DNA of 64,000 nt from Vibrio tetraodonis (GTDB lineage: Bacteria > Pseudomonadota > Gammaproteobacteria > Enterobacterales > Vibrionaceae), in the NCBI RefSeq assembly GCF_003350295.1, contig NZ_QLYY01000005.1, positions 372,001 through 436,000 of the forward strand, given 5' to 3'. Below are positions 33,983-41,349 of the stretch, one piece after another. The first letter of the stretch is position 1; each line of letters begins with the position of its first letter. The translations under genes and the position numbers were made by a program. A model generated the notes under the pieces. The model saw nothing but the letters and a program-made list of their open reading frames with translations. It had not been told where the DNA came from and searched no databases.

Positions 33983-36520
33983 TTAATTCGTAGAGCAGTT
34001 GGCAGGTCCTAACTCTTCCCACACGCCCCATGGCCCAGATTGCGAGGGATTATCTCCTCGTGTCCACCATTTGGCTTGCCATTCTCTTTGATCCCAAGTC
34101 ACTTTGTCGCCTCCATTATAGGTGGCACTTGCATCCCAGAGATTGTCACATTGACCACCACCTGTCCCTTTTTTTGCTACAACGACCGTCGCTGATGCAA
34201 CCGAATTGGCTTTTGAGTCGCTGACATTGACAGTAAACAATAGTGAGGTGTCTAGATCGTACTCTGCAGCGATGAAACTGACTCGCGCTCCATCAATATC
34301 AGCTTTCAATTGGGAAGGTATATCCCAACGGTAAGTTAATGGATCATTATCCGCATCAATTGACCCCGAAGCATCAACGACCACTAAGTCTCCAGCTTTA
34401 ACTTTAGCTGGGGCAGATACCTTGGCAATAGGCGGTGTGTTGCCTGGCCCAGTATCTTTAGGCTGAACTTTGACGACAAGGCTGTCTGTCCCTGTTGCTC
34501 CTTGATTATCACTGACTACTAGCCTAAACACCAGAGTTTCAACTTGCGTCACTTCTGAAACATCAAAGCTTGCCTTAGCCGTATCATTTCCTGTTAAGGT
34601 TACTGGCGTTCCTGCTGTCTGCTCCCATAGGTAGCTTTCAATACGTCCATCAGGATCCGTGGATGCAGAGCCATCAATAACAACCTTTGTTGGACCAACA
34701 ACATTAAGATCCGGCCCTGCATTGGCTATAGGAGCTCTATTCGCCGGTGGACCACCCGCTAAGCCTTCATGCATAGCGTTAAGAATATCACCATTATCAG
34801 CGTCAATTTCCCATGAGAATAAACCAGCTAAACCTAAGCTTCTAGCATAAGCGCCTTTGGCTTTTACGGAGCGGTCATCATCAAAAGTAATAAGCTGACC
34901 TGTTTTAGAGTTCCAAACCCAAGGTGCTTCAGCTTGGCTGTCATAACCATACTCAAAACCATTAACACCTTGTTTGTTGGCCCCAAGCATATAGGTTTTG
35001 ATACCTTTATAATCGATCACACCATCTTCCCAAACTCCTTGCTGTGTCGAACCTTTAAGCTTCCCTGTTGCTGTGCCTGTCATAGGATCATTTGGATCTA
35101 TCAAAGTATCTGGCTTAACCCCTTCCCAGCCTCTTCCATACATGGCGGTCCCCAGCACTAATTTGTCGGCTGGCACACCCTGATCAAGGATAAGTTTAAT
35201 TCCATTGTCCCCCGTATAAGCTGGACCTTTGTAGGGAACACCATCTCCATCCACACCAGAACCGTCGCATTGACCAGGACGCATGAAAGTTCCGCAATAG
35301 AGGGCTGTCTGGTGACCAGGCACATTATTCCAACCACCATAAAAGTCATAGGTCATCGCAAATATGTAGTCCATATACTGGACCGCATCGGCATAGTTGA
35401 CATCTTCAATCTTGTCATAGCCTACACCAATCGCAGAGGTCAGCTCATATGTTCGGCCTGTATCTCGCTCGAGTTGATCCAACATAGCACGTAGTTCTTG
35501 CATTAAAGCCACATAAGCAGGGCCGTCATTTACGGGGTCACCCAAATCAGGCGCAGCACCACCACCACCAGGAAACTCCCAATCAATATCAACACCATCA
35601 TAGAATTTCCACGTGATTAAGAATCGTTTAACCGAAGCGATAAACGTATCTCTATTGGTCTTATTGGTAAAATCATAAAAGGGATCGGAAAGAGTCCAGC
35701 CTCCAATAGATGGAATAATTTTAAGATCTGGATAACGCTGTTTGAGTGCCATCAACATGGCATAGTTGCCTTTAATAGGTGAATTAAAGGTATGTCCGGC
35801 TTGAGAAAAGCTCTTTTGGTATGCCGCCCATGGATCATGAATAACCACCTCATAGTCAGGCACTCCTGTACAAGCCGTTTTTAGTGCCTGATAGCTGTTG
35901 CCACCGACTGATTTAAGCGATTCATTGGGACCACAGATAGGAATAAAACCATAAAGGATATGGGTGAGGTTATGAGCGGGAATATTATCTACGGTAAACT
36001 CTCGTCCGTAGATGCCCCACTCGACGAAATACGTACCCATAACAGTGTTGGCGTCTATGTTGTAGTTTTTATTATTTGGATCGACATTCATCGGCAAGGG
36101 TTCTAGGTGTGCACCGTCAGTATCAGCAACCACAATTTGTCCTGGAGAGCTAGCACTACAGCCCGACGAATCACATGCTTCGACCGTTAACTGATAACGC
36201 CCGCCTCGCGCATACTTGAAATTAGCGGATGTTTGGCTCCCTGAAATATTGCCGCTGGCAACTTCAACTCCATCAAAGTAAACCTTGTATGTATCTCCTG
36301 TTGTGCCACTCCATTGGTTAAACTTGATTGTGATATTAGCTTCATCAAAATACTTCACCATCTGGTTGTATCCAGAGGTGGTATCCATCGCGAGTTCAAT
36401 CTTAGAAAATTGAAGGTTGTTCGATCCGTATACATCAATGGTTGGGGTTGCAGGTAAAGCCATTACTGAGGTTGATGATGCCAAAGCGATACTCGCAGCA
36501 TACAAAGTTATCCTATTCAT
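33983..36520 (-). CDS. chiA: Secreted chitinase A (GH18 with PKD domains and a chitin-binding module)
   Basis: An 845-residue secreted endochitinase. Signal peptide about 1-21 (ending VMA); chitinase A N-terminal FN3-like domain about 22-130; GH18 barrel about 155-590 with catalytic DGVDIDWEFPGG, whose Glu is residue 315 counting from this start, the number I recall for V. harveyi chitinase A. Two PKD domains follow (about 605-690 and 700-780), then a C-terminal CBM5/12 module with WDASATYNGGDKVTWDQ. It hydrolyses beta-1,4-GlcNAc chains outside the cell. The ATG at 36520 is chosen because it gives the signal peptide and has GAGAGA upstream. The upstream 24 residues of the open frame are not protein-like. 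Confidence 0.95.
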   Translation of the reverse strand: MNRITLYAASIALASSTSVMALPATPTIDVYGSNNLQFSKIELAMDTTSGYNQMVKYFDEANITIKFNQWSGTTGDTYKVYFDGVEVASGNISGSQTSANFKYARGGRYQLTVEACDSSGCSASSPGQIVVADTDGAHLEPLPMNVDPNNKNYNIDANTVMGTYFVEWGIYGREFTVDNIPAHNLTHILYGFIPICGPNESLKSVGGNSYQALKTACTGVPDYEVVIHDPWAAYQKSFSQAGHTFNSPIKGNYAMLMALKQRYPDLKIIPSIGGWTLSDPFYDFTNKTNRDTFIASVKRFLITWKFYDGVDIDWEFPGGGGAAPDLGDPVNDGPAYVALMQELRAMLDQLERDTGRTYELTSAIGVGYDKIEDVNYADAVQYMDYIFAMTYDFYGGWNNVPGHQTALYCGTFMRPGQCDGSGVDGDGVPYKGPAYTGDNGIKLILDQGVPADKLVLGTAMYGRGWEGVKPDTLIDPNDPMTGTATGKLKGSTQQGVWEDGVIDYKGIKTYMLGANKQGVNGFEYGYDSQAEAPWVWNSKTGQLITFDDDRSVKAKGAYARSLGLAGLFSWEIDADNGDILNAMHEGLAGGPPANRAPIANAGPDLNVVGPTKVVIDGSASTDPDGRIESYLWEQTAGTPVTLTGNDTAKASFDVSEVTQVETLVFRLVVSDNQGATGTDSLVVKVQPKDTGPGNTPPIAKVSAPAKVKAGDLVVVDASGSIDADNDPLTYRWDIPSQLKADIDGARVSFIAAEYDLDTSLLFTVNVSDSKANSVASATVVVAKKGTGGGQCDNLWDASATYNGGDKVTWDQREWQAKWWTRGDNPSQSGPWGVWEELGPANCSTN

Positions 36521-36918
36521 ACTTGTCTCTCTTATTTCTTGTCTATCTCCCTGAACTGGGAATCTTGTTCTTGCCCTTATCAGAAAAAACACCAGAAAAA
36601 GGGAGCGTGATCAGCTAACTCAACCTCTTGTCACATTCCGATGGACATAGTTTGAGTATTTAAGAGACTTTTTTTTTAAAGAAAAAAATAAACATTGTTT
36701 TCGAGTCAAGCTTAAAAATTCGCGAAGCAAATTTACTGTGTTACATATTAAAGTGGATTTCGACCGAAACTTTATAAAGATTATCCCTAGTTAGTGATCC
36801 AATTATTAACTAGGAAAGTTAACTTTCCGTGAAATCTTATCACTTTGACATTCCTCCAATTGAAATATCGGATAGCACTAGGCAAAGTGTACGCTTTCCA
36901 AACAAAGTGGATCGAGTC
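36521..36918. promoter_or_regulatory. Divergent control region between chiA and the DUF2057 gene
   Basis: The region has no open frame with coding character. Near the DUF2057 gene are two overlapping inverted repeats: CCTAGTTA (36786-36793) with TAACTAGG (36807-36814), and the perfect 16-bp palindrome GGAAAGTTAACTTTCC (36813-36828). A long A/T-rich tract with eight T residues followed by A residues lies at about 36668-36690. Specific regulators cannot be named. Confidence 0.45.
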
Positions 36919-37569
36919 ATGAACATCAAACCAACACTACTGGCTGCGGCAGCTCTAACGATAAGTAATCTAGCTATGGCTGATGTGACTATTACAGTAC
37001 CAGACACTATCGATGTCTTGGTGGTAAACGATAGTAAGCCAGAGCTTTCTGGCAGTTTCTTCTCTTCAACAAAAAACCTCACTCTGCCTGATGGAGAAAA
37101 CCAAATACTATTTCGTTACCAGCCGTACTTCACTCAAGGTAGCGATCGTATCATCCTAGAAAGCGATCCAATTATTGCTAAATTTAATACCAGCGATGCC
37201 GAACTAAACTTTGATCTGCCTAAGTACAAAGATCGCTATGAAGGTGAAAAGGAAATCAAAAACCTTAAGTGGCAGCTAACCACAGCAAGTGGCGCAGCTT
37301 TAACAATCAAAGAAGACAAACTCATTAAAGATGGGATGCAGGTTGGTCGAAATTTCAAATTAGAGCTAGCCGACTATAACCGTCGAGGTGGTGTGGCAGC
37401 AGTTGGAACCATGACTTCCTCTACAATACCATCGTCAGCAAACAAAACGGCGAGTGAAAATCTAGAGACTGATTCAACAGCTGAAGAAATGTTGCATTTT
37501 TGGTACAACAAAGCCGATGCTGAAACCCAATCTCGCTTCAAACAATTCTTGCTAAGTAACGGCTCATAA
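36919..37569 (+). CDS. DUF2057 (YccT/UPF0319-family) exported protein
   Basis: A 216-residue protein with a signal peptide (about 1-20, ending AMA). The mature part begins VTITVPDTIDVLVVND and contains LPDGENQILFRYQPYF, the DUF2057 pattern of periplasmic proteins found in most vibrios and enterics. Exact function is unknown; family members have been linked to curli or envelope control. The ATG at 36919 is selected because it starts the signal peptide; the frame is open 90 nt further upstream. Confidence 0.85.
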   Translation: MNIKPTLLAAAALTISNLAMADVTITVPDTIDVLVVNDSKPELSGSFFSSTKNLTLPDGENQILFRYQPYFTQGSDRIILESDPIIAKFNTSDAELNFDLPKYKDRYEGEKEIKNLKWQLTTASGAALTIKEDKLIKDGMQVGRNFKLELADYNRRGGVAAVGTMTSSTIPSSANKTASENLETDSTAEEMLHFWYNKADAETQSRFKQFLLSNGS

Positions 37570-37578
37570 GACGCAATT

Positions 37579-37600
37579 GCCAGCGTGTTTAAACGCTGGC
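37579..37600 (+). terminator. Hairpin terminator after the DUF2057 gene
   Basis: Stem GCCAGCGT (37579-37586) with ACGCTGGC (37593-37600) then TTCTTC. It overlaps the last codons of the convergent HD-GYP gene. The T tract is short, so strength is uncertain. Confidence 0.6.
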
Positions 37601-38860
37601 TTCTTCGACATAACCAGTTGAGATTCCGAAGCAATGCTGTTCATGTGCTCGTAAACACTCAAACACTACTTTGTCTAACTTACCCGCTTCAACCAAAGCG
37701 CGTATTATTGGCATAGCTTCACTCATTTTTAAACCATCACGATAAGGCCGAGACTGAGTCAAAGCTTGAAAAACATCCGCAACAGCAATGATTCTGCTGG
37801 GTAAGTCAATATCTTTCGCCGTCTTTCCGAGAGGATATCCGGTACCATCAAGCCTCTCATGGTGATTAGCTGCCCAATCCACGATCTGGCTAGACTGAAA
37901 AATATTCATCAAGGCATGCCTGGTATCTGTCGCATGACGTTTGATACATGCGTATTCTTCTTTGGTCAAATCTGTTGGTTTATGAAGAACAACCGAAGGC
38001 GTTTTTAATTTGCCGATATCATGCACTAACCCAGCTAGATACAACATACGCTGCGCCTTGGCCGAAAAACCTAGTTTTTTGCCAAGAAAGGCGCTAAGGT
38101 TGGCGACTTTACGGGAATGCTGGCTGGTAAATGGACTTTTTGTATCAACAATCTCCGCAAAAAGTTCAGCAACTGAAATAGAATCCTCTAGGCCCATTCG
38201 CGCCGAAAAAAAAGGCACGCTTGGAAAACGACTGGCTAAAGTCTCGATATACTCTGGCTGCATAGAAAACCAAAAGTCATCACTGTTTATAAGCTCTGAC
38301 ATACAAATCACTAGACTAGGCTCAAATAAGGAACCTGAGTGTTCAGCGAGTTCATCAATGATTAGGTTCTTATCGTTTTTTGTGAGATTACCAAATTGGT
38401 CAAGAGTGCTTCCGAGATAGAGAAAATCCACCCTATCACATATAAAAATCAAACTGGCGAGCTTTTTGTCAACTGGCGAAGGTCGAGTTTCTTGAGCCAG
38501 CGTTCGCCACTCGGTATGATGATACAAGACGGGCAAAGCGAGTCCTGACAGAGGCGAACAAGCCTTTAAAAGTTGGTATCCTTTGTCGCAATGTGCTTGT
38601 ACATTCTCAGGTTGCATTGCTGCGAATAACGATGCGCGCTCTTTAGGCTGAGATACACCGCAATCATGAAGCAACCCAAGCGAAAAAGAAACTTGAGAAA
38701 ATTCCTCTTCCCAGCCCATTTTCTTAGAACATTGATAGGCCATATACGCAACACGATAGCCATGCTGGATATCATCAACCCCAACAGCATCAAGGGCAAT
38801 AGCAATCTCAAACAACAAGTTACGCAAGTCTATACTGACATTATCAAGCAGTACATCCAT
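37589..38860 (-). CDS. Cytoplasmic protein with an HD-like domain and an HD-GYP domain
   Basis: A 423-residue soluble protein. An N-terminal HD-like domain (about 15-190) shows HGYRVAYMAYQ and LGLLHDCGVSQ. The C-terminal HD-GYP domain (about 225-400) has SRKVANLSAFLGKKL, GLVHDIGKLKTP, NHHERLDGTGYPLG and DVFQALTQSRPYR with intact metal ligands. The C-terminal half should degrade c-di-GMP; the first HD-like half may be sensory or a degenerate duplicate. No receiver or membrane segment is present. It converges with the DUF2057 gene. Confidence 0.85.
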   Translation of the reverse strand: MDVLLDNVSIDLRNLLFEIAIALDAVGVDDIQHGYRVAYMAYQCSKKMGWEEEFSQVSFSLGLLHDCGVSQPKERASLFAAMQPENVQAHCDKGYQLLKACSPLSGLALPVLYHHTEWRTLAQETRPSPVDKKLASLIFICDRVDFLYLGSTLDQFGNLTKNDKNLIIDELAEHSGSLFEPSLVICMSELINSDDFWFSMQPEYIETLASRFPSVPFFSARMGLEDSISVAELFAEIVDTKSPFTSQHSRKVANLSAFLGKKLGFSAKAQRMLYLAGLVHDIGKLKTPSVVLHKPTDLTKEEYACIKRHATDTRHALMNIFQSSQIVDWAANHHERLDGTGYPLGKTAKDIDLPSRIIAVADVFQALTQSRPYRDGLKMSEAMPIIRALVEAGKLDKVVFECLRAHEQHCFGISTGYVEEASV

Positions 38861-38949
38861 CTCTTATCACTCAACTTCATCTGGCTTAAACAGGCTAAAC
38901 CAAACCATTTATCCAAGACTACACATAAATAATTAGCACTCATATAAAT

Positions 38950-39150
38950 GTGATGTCTATTGCATATCGGGGAGAATGGCGTGCTACATTTAAGGTTTGG
39001 CTTTTTAAGCACTTAATTTCATTATTGCGTGCTTTTAGATTGGGTCATTCTTTATCAACAAATAACTCATTGACGGCCCGCACAAATTTCTTTTTCGGCT
39101 TGGCCATTTATCTGTGTCTAGTGATAGGATCAACGCTTACTTTAAACTGA
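38950..39150 (+). CDS. Possible small membrane protein upstream of the copper genes
   Basis: An open frame of 66 codons ending 9 nt before the next gene. The C-terminal part TARTNFFFGLAIYLCLVIGS is one clear hydrophobic helix, which gives it some support; the N-terminal half is basic. No strong ribosome site precedes the ATG and I recognise no family. It could equally be leader sequence of the copper operon. Confidence 0.35.
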   Translation: MMSIAYRGEWRATFKVWLFKHLISLLRAFRLGHSLSTNNSLTARTNFFFGLAIYLCLVIGSTLTLN

Positions 39151-39159
39151 GAATGTCCT

Positions 39160-39588
39160 GTGCCTTCGATACTCAAACTCTTTCTGGTAGTCTGTACCCT
39201 TGGTGTAGGATTCTTTGCAAGTGATCTCTATCGTTGGGTGAGCACACGCTCGCAAGTCAAACCTTTGTCAGAATATTGCCCTCTGACGACTCAAGCTTGT
39301 GAACTTGGTAATATTCGTGTAGAAGCTGATCGCGATATTAGCCAACCTTTAGTCCCGACCAAACTCATCATTGATTGGCCAAGTACTGAGGAACAAAGTC
39401 TGCTTGTAGTATTGCAGGGCTATGAAATGGAGATGGGGACCCTAATGTTTAAGCTCGACAAAAGCGGTGCTCATCAATATAGCGGGTCAGTGACGCTCCC
39501 AGTCTGCACCAGTACCACTATGACTTGGGTTGGGGAGATCACTGACGGTCAGCAAAGTATATACACATCAATTAGGATGGAACAATGA
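39160..39588 (+). CDS. Membrane-anchored protein of the copper-delivery operon, function unknown
   Basis: A 142-residue protein with an N-terminal membrane anchor (about 4-22) and a periplasmic domain of beta strands. It starts with GTG at 39160, with GAGAA about 5 nt upstream. Three Cys residues occur in the soluble part (EYCPLTTQACELG and PVCTS). The fold resembles small FixH/YtkA-like domains, but I cannot assign a family firmly. It overlaps the SCO1 gene by 4 nt, so a role in cytochrome oxidase or copper handling is inferred from context. Confidence 0.65.
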   Translation: MPSILKLFLVVCTLGVGFFASDLYRWVSTRSQVKPLSEYCPLTTQACELGNIRVEADRDISQPLVPTKLIIDWPSTEEQSLLVVLQGYEMEMGTLMFKLDKSGAHQYSGSVTLPVCTSTTMTWVGEITDGQQSIYTSIRMEQ

Positions 39589-40184
39589 GTAAAAAATGGT
39601 CGTTAATCTTAGTCGCAGCATTTGCACTCGGATTTGGCATTAACTCTTATCTGGATTCAAAGCCCGACGAAGAGGTTCCCATAGCCTCAAGCAAAGAAGT
39701 TATTCTGTTTGGCAAAGATGACAAGCCTGTTTCTATTTTTGATCAACAGGACTCAAGAATTCGTATCGTGTATTTTGGTTTTACGCGCTGTCCGGACGTC
39801 TGTCCTACATCGCTTGCCATGCTGGCAGGTGCGTTCAACCAAATTGATGATTCAACCAAATCGAAATTTAGACCTGTATTTATTTCCCTCGATCCCGAGC
39901 GAGATGCAGCGGAAGATTCATACAAATATGCACAATATTTTCATCCTATGATAGAGGGGTTGTCAGCGCCATTGGATGTCACGACGCCGTTAGCTCATAA
40001 ATACGGTGTCATTTTCCGTAAAACTCAGTTAAAAAATTCAGAGCTCAAATACACCCTAGATCACAGCTCTTATTTTTACTTCCTAAAACCAGACGGCAAA
40101 TTAATCACTAAAGTGCCGCACACGCTGACACCAGCACCTCTGGTCCAAGCAATGAAAACACTTACTTCACAAGGAAATTCGTAA
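39585..40184 (+). CDS. SCO1/SenC/PrrC copper chaperone
   Basis: A 199-residue thioredoxin-fold protein anchored by an N-terminal helix (about 5-22). The copper site is complete: GFTRCPDVCPTSL with the CxxxC pair and the distal His in LDHSSYFYFL. SCO proteins deliver copper to the CuA site of cytochrome oxidase or protect thiols in the periplasm. It is coupled to its neighbours by a 4-nt overlap upstream and a shared base downstream. Confidence 0.93.
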   Translation: MSKKWSLILVAAFALGFGINSYLDSKPDEEVPIASSKEVILFGKDDKPVSIFDQQDSRIRIVYFGFTRCPDVCPTSLAMLAGAFNQIDDSTKSKFRPVFISLDPERDAAEDSYKYAQYFHPMIEGLSAPLDVTTPLAHKYGVIFRKTQLKNSELKYTLDHSSYFYFLKPDGKLITKVPHTLTPAPLVQAMKTLTSQGNS

Positions 40185-40630
40185 TGAAGTTCAAAGCCCT
40201 ACTTCTCGCTTCTCTCGCTCTTAGCCCACTTGCTAATGCTTGCGACGACATTATGTTCTCACATACCTATGCACGCGCAACTCCGCCTAATGCTGCAACC
40301 AGCGCAGTGTTCAGTGAAATCATGAACCACAGCGATAAAGATCGTGTGATAGTCTCAGCAACAACAGAAGCGGCAGGCAAAGTAGAATTGCATGACGTCA
40401 TAAAAGAAGGCGACGTAATGAAGATGCGTCAAGTCGATAAGCTCACTATCCCAGCGAATAGCATGATCGAATTAAAGCCTGGTAGCTTGCACATTATGTT
40501 GTTCAACCTGAAAAAACCTCTAGCTGAAGGTGAAAATATTGATGTCACCCTCACCTTTGCTAACGGCGAAAAGAAAGTCGTCTCTGCCCCTATCAAAAAG
40601 GTGATGAGCGGCATGAAGCATCAGCACTAA
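40184..40630 (+). CDS. PCuAC-family periplasmic copper chaperone
   Basis: A 148-residue protein with a signal peptide (about 1-19). The Cu(I) site of the family, H-x(n)-M-x(21-22)-H-x-M, is visible as ELHDVIKEGDVMKM and later SLHIML. A His/Met-rich tail (MSGMKHQH) could bind more copper. PCuAC proteins hand copper to oxidase together with SCO. It is the last gene of the operon before a strong hairpin terminator. Confidence 0.93.
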   Translation: MKFKALLLASLALSPLANACDDIMFSHTYARATPPNAATSAVFSEIMNHSDKDRVIVSATTEAAGKVELHDVIKEGDVMKMRQVDKLTIPANSMIELKPGSLHIMLFNLKKPLAEGENIDVTLTFANGEKKVVSAPIKKVMSGMKHQH

Positions 40631-40645
40631 TTAGCTTGCCACCTA

Positions 40646-40680
40646 AAATAGATCACCCCGTTGGGTGATCTATTTCTTTT
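40646..40680. terminator. Strong bidirectional terminator between the PCuAC and PepSY genes
   Basis: A perfect 13-bp stem, AAATAGATCACCC (40646-40658) with GGGTGATCTATTT (40663-40675), CGTT loop, followed by CTTTT. The A-rich left side provides a T tract on the minus strand too. It sits between convergent stops. Confidence 0.9.
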
Positions 40681-40683
40681 CAA

Positions 40684-41313
40684 TTACAATAGATTAATAA
40701 GTACAATGGTAAGCGTTGCCCCTATCCCGGAGATAAACAAAGCGACACCAGCCCTTGAGGTACCATGTAACTTGGTCCACATAAATAAGCCCGTCAACGA
40801 GAATAAAATCAGAGATAGGGCGGCTAAATCCCCAAAGAACTGCCAGCTTATCCCAGTCCCCATTCCTCGATGAAGTCTATTCATGAAAGCCCCAAAATTA
40901 GGATCTTGCTGTTTCATTCTCACCACCAATGTTTCTGGCACGTAATAAACACGAAGACTACCGTTAAGACCAACCTTACTTAAGCTCCACACCGGTGGAA
41001 TAGAAATGGATCCGGCCTTGGTAGGTAAGGATATAGACTCTTTCACCATCACTTCAGTATCATCAAACCAGTCGAGATATAGACTTCTAGAGAAAGACTT
41101 AAACTCATGAGTACTGTTAAACGGATGATCTAAGTTAAGGGTCTGGTCAATCATCTCGGTTTTGGGACCCGGTATTTTGAGTGTTGACCTATGCTGAAGC
41201 CACAAACCCGTCAGGCCATAAAGAAGCATGAGAGGGATCAGTACGATTCCAGTCCATGCATGTATTCGGCGTAACCATTTGTTGTTATGTAGGGGGAATC
41301 TGCGTTTTTTCAT
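40684..41313 (-). CDS. PepSY-associated membrane protein, partner of the siderophore receptor
   Basis: A 209-residue membrane protein of the PepSY-TM family: an N-terminal helix after KWLRRIHAWTGIVLIPLMLLY (the conserved H near residue 17), a periplasmic part and two further helices near 155-205, one containing LTGLFMWT. Family members often sit next to TonB receptors and act as ferric-siderophore reductases or assist uptake. The ATG at 41313 follows directly after the T run of a hairpin; an upstream in-frame ATG at 41340 lies inside that hairpin. See the terminator entry for 41314-41340. Confidence 0.8.
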   Translation of the reverse strand: MKKRRFPLHNNKWLRRIHAWTGIVLIPLMLLYGLTGLWLQHRSTLKIPGPKTEMIDQTLNLDHPFNSTHEFKSFSRSLYLDWFDDTEVMVKESISLPTKAGSISIPPVWSLSKVGLNGSLRVYYVPETLVVRMKQQDPNFGAFMNRLHRGMGTGISWQFFGDLAALSLILFSLTGLFMWTKLHGTSRAGVALFISGIGATLTIVLINLL

Positions 41314-41340
41314 AAAAAATGGCCAGCATTTTCTGGCCAT
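41314..41340 (-). terminator. Terminator-like hairpin between the receptor and PepSY genes
   Basis: On the minus strand ATGGCCAG-AAAATG-CTGGCCAT (41340-41319) is followed by T residues down to 41314 and then immediately by the ATG of the PepSY gene. It would limit read-through from the receptor gene, or act as an attenuator. The in-frame ATG at 41340 forms the first three bases of the stem. Confidence 0.75.
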
Positions 41341-41349
41341 ACCTTTTGG

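Noticed and set aside
38950..39150. Calling the 66-codon frame a DUF2970-type protein
   Set aside because: It has one C-terminal helix but lacks the family's N-terminal pattern; kept as a low-confidence unknown.
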